From the NCBI GenBank assembly GCA_018340375.1, contig JAFFJZ010000001.1, forward strand, positions 64,162,001 through 64,226,000: a stretch of 64,000 nt of DNA, read 5' to 3'. The DNA is from Gonatopus flavifemur. Lineage: Eukaryota > Arthropoda > Insecta > Hymenoptera > Dryinidae. The number at the start of each line of letters is the position of its first letter. Position 1 is the stretch's first letter. A program made the translations under genes and the position numbers. Under the pieces are notes generated by a model. It was not told where the DNA came from. It searched no databases and was given only the letters and a program-made list of their open reading frames with translations. Below, in pieces: positions 34,224 to 46,563 of this stretch.

Positions 34224-34456
34224 CACGCAGAAAACAGATGTGTTGAAATGGCCCATAATTTTTTGAGGATCAGCGCCAGTCTTTGACAGATAGAGTTTTC
34301 ACTTGAATTTACTTCTAAAAAGTCCCACAATTGGACGTATTTCTACAAGAAATTATGGTACTTTTGAAGCTATATTCAGGTAAATAAGTTTATTCATCAC
34401 AAACTGGCGCTGATCCTCAATAAATTATGAGACTTTTCAAAATATATTTTTCTGCG
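34224..34456. repeat. CACGCAGA-ended foldback
   Basis: Left end CACGCAGAAAACAG; inverted right end ACGCAGAAAAATATAT. Inner arms share GAGGATCAGCGCCAGT and its inverse. About 233 bp; ends resemble those of 61806-62061. Confidence 0.7.
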
Positions 34457-35178
34457 TATATATGCGTATCTCCAATAGAAAATTGGAGAATATTTCTTAA
34501 AATCTCAGAGTATTTCTTAAGTTCGTATTAAAAATACAACGGTTCACATTGTTGTTGGATTTTATTTGAAAAAGAATGAAAATTTATCAATACCTAACAA
34601 AAAATATAAAAAAGTATGAACTTTCTAAGAGGCGCGCATGAAATTTTACAAAATAATTAATGAAATTTCGAAATTTCGTCATGCACTTTGTAAAATTTCA
34701 TGAGCGACTTCTGGAAAGTTCATATCTTCTTCTATTTTTCTATGAGGTATTAATGAATTTTAATTCTTTTTGGAATAAAATTCAACAAAAATGTGAACCG
34801 TTTTGTCTTTATTACAAACTTGAGAAATATTCTCAGATTTTAACAAATATTTTCATGTTTTGAGAAATATTCCCCAATTTCCTATTAAAGATTACTATAT
34901 TTCCGAACTGCATTTTTTTCTGTGTAGATCCTGTGACAAAACGACATGGTTTTCCAATAGGAATTTATTTTCCAACGGTGTTCATGAGATTTCACCGATT
35001 GTAACAATAAAAACCAATAGAATATTGAATTCCACGTGAAATCCAATAGAAACCTATAATAGCGGCTGTGATAAAACCACACGGAAAATCGATAGAAACC
35101 CATTGATTTTGATAAAATTACACCTATCGATTTCTATTGGAATTTTTCAATAAGGAATAAACATAAAACCTAAAATTT

Positions 35179-35283
35179 GTTGAAGAGTATCGCGTAAGAC
35201 ATCTCTTGGATATCTATTAGATATCTCTTACACAATGCTTTGAAAGATGTTTGATAGATATCTAAAAGACATCTTACGTGATA
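35179..35283. repeat. AGACATCTTTTAGAT foldback, copy 2
   Basis: GTATCGCGTAAGACATCTC pairs with AAGACATCTTACGTGATAC in inverse orientation; the centre is AGATATCT-rich. Related to 59324-59567 and the degenerate copy near 6 kb. Confidence 0.7.
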
Positions 35284-35815
35284 CTTTTAGACGAGTTTTA
35301 CACGGAGGAAAATGGAATTCGAAAATATAATAATTTTAATAAAAATCTAAGACTTTTCATGAGTAAAATTTGTAAAATTGTATATAATTATATAAAAATT
35401 ATGTATACATTATATATAATTTTGAAAATCTGTCGGCAGGGCTTTTGATATGGGTCACATAAAAATGCGGAAGATTACGAATACTGTACAAAAAGTAATA
35501 GGTGAAATGTAAAACGCTGAACATTAAATTCTATCAAGCGCATTGTAAAATTTTGTTGTTCAGAATTTCCAATTTCCACCATGGTTTTTATCTTCCATTT
35601 CGTATTCATAATTTTTCATATTTTGGAGTAAAAATTAATTTCCAAACCAAGAAAATATTGGATTGACCGAGTCCAATCCGATATTCTCTTGAGTCGAGAA
35701 ATCTTTCTTCAAACGAAGAAAACATTGACTCAGTTTGAAGCTATATAATGTGATATGCAGAAAATTTGTTCACCCTAATTACATATCTTCTTTAGATAAG
35801 AAAAGTATGTATATT

Positions 35816-36959
35816 CCCGATCAAAAAAACCTCAAGGAATCCGTCATAGGAACCCTCGAGGGTTCCCAGATAGGATCCCATAAGGGTTCCTCTGGGAATT
35901 TGATACAAAAATTTTTCGCCTGGGACCCATCTGGGAACCCTTGTGAGGCTTTGTATAAGACATTGTATTCAACATGGAATTTTATAATTGGTCAAAATTT
36001 CTTGAAATTTCATGCGTTCCGTATATACTTGTGAAATAAATTTTCAATTTACCCAACTGTGGATAAAATTAATTTATATATAATTGAACTTGGGATTTCT
36101 AAAATATTAAAATGAACAAATTATGAGAAGGTACGTGCAATTATTCATCTTTGAAATTATAATTCCATCCAAACATGAGGGTCATCTCTAGTTTCTCTAT
36201 TTTCACAGGGAAAGGTATTAAATATTCCCATCATCAAAATTCAGGGCAGCGTTATGATATTAGAGTTTACACCAGGTGAAATCAACATCGATAATGTCAG
36301 TTTACTGCAATTTTTATTAAATCCTTATAATCAAACTGTATTTTTTCGAATTAAAGTTACAAATATATATTTCATATTTATCAACATATTTGATTTCAAG
36401 TATTTATTTTTACAATACAAAAGTACGATAGATGACAATGTATGTTAAACTGTACCATTGAATTTTACACATTTCAAACTTGATTCACAACAACTTCAGA
36501 AAAATTAGACAGATTGAAACATGAACATGAATTATTCTGCACCACTGAAAATTGCTGTCAGATCCATTCAAAAAATAGTTGCCAGAGCTATCAAAAAGAT
36601 ATCAATTGTTGGTAAACTAATGTAACACACTTTTGGAGAATATTTCAGTATCAAAAGAGATCACTGGACCACTGTTGCAAACAGTATTCGTCCACCATTG
36701 TTTATACTGATCAAAATCATTTTTTCAGTCATCCAAGTTCTTATTAGGGGAGATTTGATATAAGTATTCAGAATGAAACGGTTCAAAAACACTTCATGTA
36801 GGATCTTACATGAGCTCCCACGTGGGATCCCATAAGGGTTCCCAGATTGGTTTTGGTCATAATTTTTGTGCTGAATTCCCAGAGGAACCCTTATGGGATC
36901 CTATCTGGGAACCATCGAGGGTTCCTATGAGGGATCTCTTGAGGTTTTGTTTTATCGGG
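35816..36959. repeat. 1.14-kb element with about 90-bp GGGTTCC-rich terminal inverted repeats
   Basis: The left arm runs CCCGATCAAAAAAACCTCAAG, then CATAGGAACCCTCGAGGGTT and GGATCCCATAAGGGTTCC. The right arm is the inverse, with only a few mismatches over about 90 bp. The 850-bp interior is AT-rich and lacks any transposase frame. A further GGGATCCCATAAGGGTTCCC copy at about 36825 shows an internal partial duplication of the arm. Confidence 0.85.
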
Positions 36960-38030
36960 TTCTCAGATCAAGAGAATATGTTCTTAGGAATAAGCTAATT
37001 TTTTTCTCAATGTTTATTAGAAAAACTTAAGAGAAAGTCTCAGATTTTTATAAAATTGTTATGTTCCCTAAAGCCTGATTTACTCCGTCATACGCAGCAA
37101 ATCAGAGTTGAACCATATTGAAAAGATAGATGCAAATCAAGTTGCATGAGAATTTTAAAAGTAATGGGATGATATCGGAGTAAGATCAGGGCGACAAATC
37201 GAATCAAACCTGATTTACTTCATATTACGCAACGAATCGGAGCCAAAACAGGTTTTATTCTTCAACTCGAGTACAATTGTTTTGACAATATCTAAAAAAT
37301 ATCCTTACAAAATATAGAAGTTCAGTTTAAAAATCTTTACAGCATTCGAATGAAAATTTTGTGTTTTATGATTATCTTTTGAATGCCTAAAACTGTGACG
37401 TCTTGAATTTGTCTACAAGATATCGCGAGACATGAAATGTTTATTGAAATATCTGAACATTGTTTAATTTTTGGAAATGTTTTTCGTGTTCTACATATGA
37501 TAATTAATAAAAATAATTCAAGAACAAAATAACAAAATTGATATTCGATCGAAATATTCGGAAATTTATATGTGCGTTGTATTCAAAATGTACAACGCAA
37601 TTATCGAAAAGATAGCAGTCGGGAACAACTCAAGGTTCCTTCTCTTAGGTAAACACTACTCATACAAGAAAACGACGACGATCGTGCGACAGGAATTATT
37701 TATCTACATTCGCCAGCTGAAGCGTATAAAAGACCCTAACGGTTGAACATCTGTTCGGTATTGATTTTTTTGTCATTCAGTTGGACGGAGAGAAAAGCAT
37801 TGCTGGCATAACAAACTGGTTTGTTAATATTGCGCCAACAAGAAAAATTATTGATACCACTGAATGTTTGTACTGATATAAAAGAATTTGTTAACAGAAC
37901 TAACCTCTTAGCTCCTGAAATGAACATTTTCACTGATGAATTATGAATTCAACAGAATTCAGTGTCAAGATTTGTGTACACTGATCAAACCCAAATGGAA
38001 AAATTCTCAAAATTATATATAATTGATATA
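36960..38030. other. Unassigned AT-rich sequence
   Basis: No gene was recognised. GATTTACT(C/T)C and ACGCA(G/A)C(A/G)AATC words at 37075-37250 occur in two tandem diverged copies, suggesting a decayed repeat. Confidence 0.35.
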
Positions 38031-38293
38031 CACTGAGAGAGAAAATTTCCGGGAATAATAAAATATTTAGTTGAATATTCGCCATAAAATACGTAATTGA
38101 TTCGAATAAACTTTCATTGACTCAATTAAATAACGTTTCCATTGATGAAATATTTCATAGCATATTAAATCTTTGTTTGATTGAATGAATATTTAATCGA
38201 GTCAATGAAAGTACAAATTCAAATCCATTAAGTATTTAATGGCGATTATTTAACTAAATATTTTACCGTTCCCGGAAATTTTTTCTCTCAGTG
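38031..38293. repeat. CACTGAGAG-ended foldback
   Basis: Left end CACTGAGAGAGAAAATTTCC; the right end is its inverse, ending CTCTCAGTG. Inner arms GAATATT(T)AATCGAGTCAATG are mirrored. It is flanked by AAATTATATATAATT-type sequence on both sides, so it probably inserted into an older AT-rich repeat. Confidence 0.8.
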
Positions 38294-38518
38294 CATGTAT
38301 AAATTATACATAATTCTATGAAACATATATATAATTCTGAAAATGTTTGCACTCGGGAATCAAAATACTTACACAATATACCATTTTCAGACTTGTAATT
38401 GATTATGATTCAGACTTGTTATGATTTCTGTATTTTAGACATGAAAGTGGAATAATGAGATTGTTTTATATACTGTCAAAAAAAATCTGCCTCAGTTTTC
38501 ATAAGAATCCATACAACA

Positions 38519-38775
38519 AAAGTTGCTGTGCAACCATTGCTCTGATGTTGTTTCTTAAATTTACGCGAAGTTGCTGGGAATTTGCTACGCATGTGATTGA
38601 GAGTTTCATGAAACCGAGCAACTTCCCAGCAACATGACAACAACTCAACCCAAAATCCCAGATTCACAGCATATTGTTGCGCATTTGGCGACGCAACGTC
38701 CCTGCAAATTCCTTTAAACTGTTGCTGAGTGTTTTCAACAATTTGCCGCATATTTGCTCAGCACTTTGCTGTTAG
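38519..38775. repeat. GTTGCTG-rich foldback-like repeat
   Basis: Many GTTGCTG/CAGCAAC and TTTGC words in both orientations, including GAAGTTGCTGGGAA mirrored by CTTCCCAGCAAC. GC-richer than the flanks. Ends are not well defined. Confidence 0.4.
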
Positions 38776-38949
38776 GGAATATTATGAAAGTTTTCACATA
38801 ACACAATCTATGAAATTTCATAACATGATAATAATTTCAATATTGTAATTCTCGATTTTAAGAATTTCACTGGTCAACAGCCATTCTGGTGCCTGAGGTT
38901 TGAGAACTGATTCGGAGTAGTTTCAGGGTACTGAATACGAAAATAACAT

Positions 38950-39603
38950 CAGATCCCGTATGGAAATATTTCGCTGAAAAATGTCTGCAAAACTATGAAA
39001 AATCTCTGAAAAAAAATGAAAAAACTCTGAGAAACTCTGACAAACTCTGAGAATCTCTGAAATTTTGATGAGAAATCTAATATTTTTGGGACATTCTTTA
39101 CAGACTTTTTTCAGACTTTTTCAGAGTTTCTCAGAGTTTTTTCATACTTTTTCAGAGAAATAGTAACGAAATTGCACTCTGAAAAAACTCTGACAAAACT
39201 CTAATAAATTGTTGACATTTTTCTGATTATTGAAAAATCCTGAAATTCAATAAATACATTCATATGCCGTATTCAAATATCATGTGTGAAAAAGTGTTTG
39301 AAAATTTTTTAATTTTTTTCTAAAAGTCAGAAAAATGTTAGCAATCCATCAGAGTGTTGTCAGAGTTTTTTCAGAGTGCAATTTCGTTACTATTTCTCTG
39401 AAAAAGAATGAAAAAACTCTGAGAAACTCTGAAAAAAGTCTGAAAAAAGTCTGTAAAGAATGTCCCAAAAATATTAGATTTCTCGTCAAAATTTCAGAGA
39501 TTCTCAGAGTTTGTCAGAGTTTCTCAGAATTTTTTCATTTTTTTTCAGAGATCTTTTATAGTTCTACAGACATTTTTCAGCGAAATATTTCCATACGGGA
39601 TAT
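38950..39603. repeat. 654-bp foldback, CTCTGAGAAACTC arms, well preserved
   Basis: ATCCCGTATGGAAATATTTC on the left mirrors GAAATATTTCCATACGGGAT on the right, and the arms continue almost perfectly for about 290 bp (GGGACATTCTTTACAGAC, GTAACGAAATTGCACTCTG). The central loop is at about 39240-39310. ORFs inside are arm artefacts. An older copy lies at 10330-10858. Confidence 0.93.
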
Positions 39604-39884
39604 GTTGGATCAGCTTGTTTTTTATAACTTTTTATATATAAAATTCATCAATTATATAGATTATATATGAAAATGATGTATAAAAGATAATAGAAAGTGA
39701 ACTGATCCAAGAAATCTGATATTCACTCCGAATCAGTTACCAAACTTTGGGCACCAGAGAAAACATTTTTTTTTTGTCACCTGTGTTTTTCTCTTAATTT
39801 TCATGAGATATTTGTAGATTTGATAATCAATTTCTTATATTTTAATAAGAAAATCTCAAATTTCATAACTCATTGATTTTAAAA

Positions 39885-40112
39885 ACTTATGTTGTTGAAG
39901 TTCGAATCGTTTATTGAAACGAATTAATAATCGAATAACAAAATACTCAGACCCAACCCCTGTTGAAGTCTCAAAATATTGCAGCACATTCTTTAAACGA
40001 TGTTTGCAATTCCCAGAAATCAATTCTAGAAGATAAATCAGGACAATTCATCAGATTTTATGAAATTGGATTTTCGTTTTGTTTTCATAAACGATTCAAA
40101 ATTCTGCAGCAT
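39885..40112. repeat. GAAGTTCGAATCGTTTAT foldback, copy 2 of 3
   Basis: Left arm TTGTTGAAGTTCGAATCGTT; right arm CATAAACGATTCAAAATTCT. Same family as 1243-1390 and 42428-42603. Confidence 0.6.
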
Positions 40113-40274
40113 AAAAACTTTATCAAATTTAATATAGGAATATTAAATTTCACAAGGAATCTTCTATTGGATTTCAGAATTTTCCTAAAAGTGTATTGAA
40201 AGTCATCATACTACAAGTAATTTTTATGTTTTCAAGTGATAAAAGAAAAACTCTATCTTCAAAAAAATGTAATG

Positions 40275-40475
40275 AAGTTGAAATTGGTAGCCGTAAAGCT
40301 AGCAGTCGATTGTCATAACTTTTTACACGACACTTTTATCAAGGATTTAATTATTTGAAACGTTCAGTGGAATGCTACTTGATCGATTTCTGGTACGGAA
40401 AAAACTTCAACGACGTTTAATCAAAACTTACAACAATCGGCTGCTAGCTTTATGGCTGTTAGTTTCAGTTTCATC
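40275..40475. repeat. Small foldback with GCTAGCAG arms
   Basis: GTAAAGCTAGCAGTCGATTG on the left mirrors CAATCGGCTGCTAGCTTTAT on the right, about 200 bp across. Confidence 0.65.
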
Positions 40476-42427
40476 AAAATGTAAACAATGTTATTGTTTT
40501 TTTCCGCTTTTGCTTTTATGGATCCCCGTTTTTAGCACTTGCGAGAAGAGGGCCCCCAGATTTTCTGCTATGTCCCTGTTTGAATCTTAAGTTGCTTTGT
40601 TCTTTTTTCGTGGATTATCTTTCGTTTTCGCAAACATTGAATTTCTGCAAGAACCAATGAAGGCGAAAGTGAAATCCTCATACGCATAATTTAAACGATT
40701 TATGCGGAAGTACTAAAGCCTAATCAACGCAATTCAACGCATGTACGTGACTTTTCCTCAACAGAACTGCACAATAAGCCATCACGACAACGCTCACAAG
40801 GTTGTAGTTCGTTAGGTTTTAGCTTTGTACGTACATATATAGAATGTTACATAGAAAATGGTTGAACATCCTTTACATTTACGGCACCTGTGATAGCGAT
40901 GCGTGAGAAAGTTTTCAACGCAATTTAAAATCAATGGTTCTTCAGTAGGGGTCAAAATTTGTAATCATAATTCATTAGATTTCATTTTTTTCATTACAAG
41001 ATTCAGATTGGAGGTGCTCGATATTTTTTATAGAAACTTTGTCGAGTTTAGATTGAATTTGACAAAGAATTGATACAAAATTTGCACAAATTGTAATGAA
41101 TTGCAATGAAATTCGATTCCCTGACAAAAATTTCGTCAGAACTTCTGTATGTATTGAACTGAATTTTTACTGGAGTTGATTCCAAGTACAGCGTTGTCAC
41201 AAAAAAGAATCCGAAGGTCTACCCTTTTCTATCGAAATGTATTCTTTTTTCCCCTCTGTTCGTACAATAAAACCTACTTTCGTTGTACGTACAGCTGCAA
41301 AAGCAGTGAAGAAGAAATGTCAAAGGAAAACGACCATTTTTTTGAATGCTGATTTCTCTTTGTTCCCATTTCGATTGTAATAACCTGCTCAAATTCAATT
41401 GTCTAAAACACGTCCTGGAGAATGTTTCTAAAAGAACTGTGGAAGAGAGATTTTCAAAAGATGTCATTTATTTTTTTGCATAAGACTTTTGTTGAATTTC
41501 TTCTTATTTTAGTAAATTTCTCAAGACATCTTTGAGACGAACAGTGCTGTGTGGATATTTTTTTCATTTTAGACATTGAATTGGAAAGAATATAAAAACC
41601 CATAGCTCTTCTCGGGAGCTTGACAAACTTTATTTAAACTCTTATTCTGTACGCGACATTTTGCGACAAATTTCAAAATGTTCAGTTGATTGGGTATGAA
41701 CCAATGCCATATCACAGTGGCAAAGTATTCCAAATTCTATATAATTTATATAAAAATTGTACATAACATTATTCAATTGTATATAAATTGTGTATAATTT
41801 TGAAAATTTTTTTCTCTCGAGTATTTATTTATTATTATTCCAACTGCGCCAATGAGACCACCAATATACAAGAACATCTGAGAAAAATTTTATTCGTTTC
41901 ACATAAGTTTTTGATACGTTCGAAAACAACACACATCCGAGGGGATACTAGCGCCGCGACGCTAGCCAATCCGTAGTAACTAGTTTATTTGAAAACTAAG
42001 GAACAAACTCATACCAACTAAGTTCCTAAATACTCACAAAATCTTTGGAAACATAGTTTGTAATAGTGATGGGCGATTTTAAAAGAATCGATTCGCTTTG
42101 CGTAAAATTTGTATGAAATTTTTATCGAGATTTTATAAAAATCAATCAAAGAGAATCTATTTTCTTCAGTTCGCCGGTCACTAGTTTGTACGAATTTATA
42201 TAATATTTATACAGTAAACTAGCCAATACGAAATGGTTAACGTTCCGATCCTATTATTCTCTTCAACGATTTCAACAAACTATTGTCCTAGTTTGTCTTT
42301 TCACAATGAACAGTTTTGACTATAAACTTGTAAAAAAAAGGTATCTCTATAAAAATCCTTGTCCTCGACATTTGAAACGTTCATTATCTCTTTAAAAACA
42401 CTAAACAATCCGAGAAATACGTCAATT
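40476..42427. other. Unassigned AT-rich sequence
   Basis: No supported gene. At 41735-41810 an ATATAATT-rich block resembles those near 35380 and 38000 (AAAATTATATATAATT family), and 42060-42240 has a mirrored GATTTTTATAAAATC-type segment. Confidence 0.35.
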
Positions 42428-42603
42428 CATGTTGTGGAAGTTTGAATCGTTTATAGAAACGAAACGAAAATTCAAACTCACAAACCCTGATAACTTCTCG
42501 TTATTTATCTTCACTGCAAGATTTTTGGTCTCTAACAGCTGAATATTGTGTGATTCGAGTACTAATTCGTTTCAATAAACGATTCAAACTTCAGCAACAT
42601 GTT
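42428..42603. repeat. GAAGTTTGAATCGTTTAT foldback, copy 3 of 3
   Basis: GAAGTTTGAATCGTTTATAG on the left; AATAAACGATTCAAACTTC on the right; about 175 bp. Confidence 0.75.
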
Positions 42604-44962
42604 AATTCAGGCAACACTGTGATACCTTCCAGGCATAATAAGGAAAGCAACTGAAAGATCCCCGAAACAGACACATTAAATAATTCTTCAATATTTACTA
42701 CTGCACAACGTAATGAATGTTTGAAATGTTGAAGGCAAATGTGTTTTTCTGTTTTTTGCATGAACTGATCAATTTGTAGCGAATTCATAAGAATAATTTA
42801 ATTTAATTTCTTACAAAAGTGCCTTCACAAAATTCAAGCACAGTCGATAAGATAGTAATCTCTCGAAACATCTTCAAAATTTCAAGATGAGTGAAATTTT
42901 TGCAAAAGAAAATTTTTGATCCAATATTTGGAAATTTTAAAGTTTTTCATGTTTTACAATCGTTTTCCAAGTGTGACAGAATAAAATGTAAAGGTACCTC
43001 AATCATTATCTGCGCAAGGATACAGGATATTTTATCAATTTTATATTCATCAAACAATTTGTTGATAGTGTTTAGGATTTATTTCTCAACATATAACGCT
43101 CATTTTTAGAAAATAATTAACCGAATTGGCTTAAAGTATTGAAATGAAATTGAAACAAATTTCATTCATTTCCGCAAATATTAATAATACGTTATTTACA
43201 TAAATTCAAAAGTAAAAACTGCATAATTTTTCTATCGCTGAAAATTGATAACTATCGGTATTGGGATATTCAATACTATAAATTTTATGCGTTTTCATTT
43301 TCTTATAATTTATGAAAACAATAGAATTGAATCCTTAAAACACTTTATATTCTATATTGCACTTTCTAATTACGTTCTAACTATGCTGTACAATTTTTAC
43401 ATTTCTAATATTGAATACCACAGGCCACGTTGTAAAAACATTTCGTTTCTATATAAAAAAAAAAAAAAATCATTCGAATTAGATTCGAAAAGCGTATGTG
43501 GTTTTCGAAATACAAGTTTTTGTAATTTTTTATAAAATTTTCGAATACGAATTTAAATAATGAGAATAAATCTATTGAAAAATTCTATAAAATTACTAAT
43601 TTAAGGAATGAAAAACTATAAGTAACATTAAAAAATTTAGGGTTCAATGTAATGAACTAAAACGAAGAGAGAAGAACAGGGGTTTATTAAAATTTAAACC
43701 ACAAAACAGACTCAAAATATGATACATTCAGACCATGAACTAACATGTCGATGGTGTTTAATCTTATTTCTAAATTTTTATACAATTGTACAAAGTTTTG
43801 TAAATAATTAACAATACTTCATCACAATGTTGCTCTTGTACATACAATATATAATACTTTAATCGAATGCACAGAAAATATATCTTTGATTATTCTTACG
43901 TGCATTTGAGCTGACATGGAATCGCGTTAGTTAATGGTCTGTAGATTTTTTACATTCAACATTTTTAGTTTAATTAATATATTTATATTGTGTTTGTGTG
44001 TTTATGTATGTATATATATATATATATATTTATATATAAAATAAACCATAATTTTATTTCGCGTGAGATTATGAACGAAATTCTAATAATTAAAAAACAA
44101 TGAAAGCTTTTCCTTGCGATAAATGGCATGAATTTTAGGATATCATAGTTCAGCGTTATGAAAATATTTACATAAAATTAAAGGGATACCAGCGTACTAT
44201 CCGAGCAAAGATGTTCTTGGTAAGAATTCTCTGAGCTGCATTCACGAAAAGGTCTGAAATTTTCAAGAAATAATCTTCGGTACTTCATCTATTGTGGTAC
44301 AGAGCTCAAATTTTGGTTACTACTATTTTGTATACTAAAGATTATTTCCTGAAAATTTCTGATTTTTTCATCAATACAGTTCAGAGAATTCTGATCGAGA
44401 AAATGTTGACTCAATCGGTACACTGGTATCTTTCTAACGATTGAATACTAATAAGAGAAAAAAATCAAATGAAAAATATAAATTCGTACGAGAAAGAAAA
44501 ACGTTTCACTTATTTTCCAAGGTAAAGTGTTAAGAGCTCGAATTCGTTAAGATCGTCATTCTCAAATCTATTTTGTTTGCATCTTTGTGCATCATATCAC
44601 GATAAATAAAGAAAAAATCGAATCAAAGTCATTCTTGGAATGCGACTCAAGCTCAATAACAATTTGAGCTTATAACACTACCATTTTTCAAATTGTCATT
44701 GAATATAAAGATAAAACAAATACTCTTGAAATTACAAAAAAAAAAGAAAGTATACAAATAAAATAAGATTAATGTTCAAAGCTGCATATATAAAAATGAG
44801 TTATATGAATATGAATGATGCTGATCGATGATTATAAGTTACAGCTACAAAGATTTCGTATAATTTATAAATTCTGATACTGTGTATAGAATGAACGGAA
44901 ATCACTATGATGCTCAGCCTTAGCTAATATACAAATTTGAAAGAAAATTTTCGATAACGCAT
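42604..44962. other. 3' flank of HEXIM: probable 3'UTR and intergenic sequence
   Basis: AT-rich, no coding exon. Minus-strand AATAAA words occur (for example near 43682 and 44056), so the HEXIM 3'UTR may extend 0.9-1.3 kb. A (TA)n/(GTAT) microsatellite lies at about 43990-44045. A mirrored pair, GAAATTTTCAAGAAATAATC with its inverse at about 44338-44365, forms a hairpin at 44250-44400. Confidence 0.4.
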
Positions 44963-46329
44963 TTACGTTGGGAGTCCATCTATCGCATTGGTAGGAATGT
45001 GACCATTTGCAAGACTCGTCGGTGCTGCAGTTTCGCTTTGACTACTGTCCGAATAATCGTGATCCGAACTGGACTCGGAACTACCCGACTTTTTCTGTCC
45101 ATTTTGACTTCTGGTTTTGTGAATTTTACGATTTGGAGAAACATCCGGACAACTACATTGGCTATGATCGTCATCGATCGAAGTATCGCTGTCACTTTCG
45201 CTATCGATGCTCGAGTCAGCGCTAGCATGTACTTGAGCTCTCAGTATCTCATTCTCGCGTCTCAGTTGCTCGTTCTGCTGCATCAATTCGTCATATTTCT
45301 GTTGAAGATGTTTCAATCTTTTAGGAGAGGCATCGATTTCCATGGTACTGGTTTTACTGATATCAGGATCTCTGTCTTCGATTTGATAAAAGCTCTTGTT
45401 GCGAAACCTTTTAGTCAATAAATCCAATTTAGCTTCCAGTTGTATGTACTCTTGTATCAATTCCGGTTTAGACAAAGAGTTTAATCTCTCCGCGTGAAGA
45501 TCTTCGTAGGCAGTGGAGAATTCTTTTGTCAAGAATTCTTCTTCGTCCTCGGGTGACGAGTAAAAGTAATTTTCATCCGAATCTACACTGAAACTGGAAT
45601 CTCGCGTGCGAGTTGGCGCAGGAGGCTTCTGAAATACAACTGGTACATCCGATGTGGCAGCTTCCGACAATTTTTGTTCCAAATCGGGCAGATCGCTGTG
45701 ATCGTCCATTAAAAATTGTGTTGTATTATAAGGCGCTGGAAATTGTCTGCCCGATTTCAATCTAGTGAGCAGTCTGTTCCTAGTGGATCGACTGGGCGTT
45801 TGATTCAAATATGGTCTTCGTTGTTTTGAGTACGGTTTCATCTTCCTATGCTTCGGTTTACCTCTGCGAGTCTTCCTTTTCCTTGCCATATTATCCATGC
45901 AGTCTTCGTGATGCGTTCCATCCGGATCTCCACTACCGCTGCCACTTTCAAATTTCCCAGAACACGAAACCAGAGATTTTGAAGACTGGAAATTAAAAAA
46001 TGAATTAATCAATTTGTTGGAAGCTAACACCAGATTTACACCAGATTTTAAAATTTTTTGTCAATGAGATTTTTGAAATTATTTAAAAAAAAATAAATAA
46101 AATTTGTTGTCTAAATATAAAATTAAAGCTTAAACTTCTTTACCTTATTAGCTTCAGGAGGGTTTTGATTATTAATTGTATTGTCACCGATAGATTGCGA
46201 CACTTGAATCGAAAGCTGTTGCGATGCTGTCTCGCAAGACGCATCCGTTTTTACGCCCTTTGTACCAAGTACGCCATCGCCATCATTCAAGATTTTTTTA
46301 GGCGTCACCTCATCGATTTGAGTTTCCAT
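44963..46329 (-). CDS. HEXIM: HEXIM, 7SK snRNA-dependent inhibitor of P-TEFb
   Basis: Two coding exons on the minus strand, 46329-46144 and 45985-44963, joined in phase 0 (AATAAG|GTAAAG ... TTTCCAG|TCT), give 402 aa. Residues 1-95 are disordered. At about 96-122 there is a basic, arginine-rich region (RKTRRGKPKHRKMK) that in this family binds 7SK RNA and serves as nuclear signal. Next comes APYNTTQFLMDDH (about 146-157), the diagnostic PYNT motif that blocks the CDK9 active site. An acidic segment (about 198-212) precedes EFSTAYEDLHAERL...LSKPELIQEYIQLE, the cyclin-T-binding region, and a coiled coil (about 283-316) for dimerisation. The C-terminal tail of about 85 residues is Ser/Asp-rich and longer than in vertebrates. 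The protein holds P-TEFb inactive in the 7SK snRNP, controlling Pol II pause release in the nucleus. Confidence 0.95.
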
Positions 46330-46353
46330 ATCAGCGGTTTTGAATAAAAGTTG

Positions 46354-46563
46354 TCAATTGGCAGTGGCATAAACACTTATCACCATCAAAAATACTAAGT
46401 AATTCACTGATACCTCGAGTTTCAAGATTTTAATCGTAGAGCTTCTCCCGTAAACATCGACCGATTCGCCATGTTTGATTAAGTTTCGTGCGTTTTCGTG
46501 ATTCCATGCGCTGGGGAAACTCTCAACAACACCATCTGTACGAATTTTATAATGTATATGCAC
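46354..46563 (-). other. Possible additional coding exon upstream of HEXIM
   Basis: An open minus-strand stretch encodes a protein-like sequence (for example WNHENARNLIKHGESVDVYG) and ends at a good donor, CTCGAG|GTATCAG at about 46414, in phase 0. It begins without an ATG after an in-frame stop. Spliced in phase 0 to HEXIM exon 2 (45985) it would stay in frame, so an alternative exon is conceivable; it could equally be chance. Confidence 0.22.

Noticed and set aside
44999..45421. 140-codon plus-strand frame opposite HEXIM
   Set aside because: Antisense shadow of the HEXIM coding exon.
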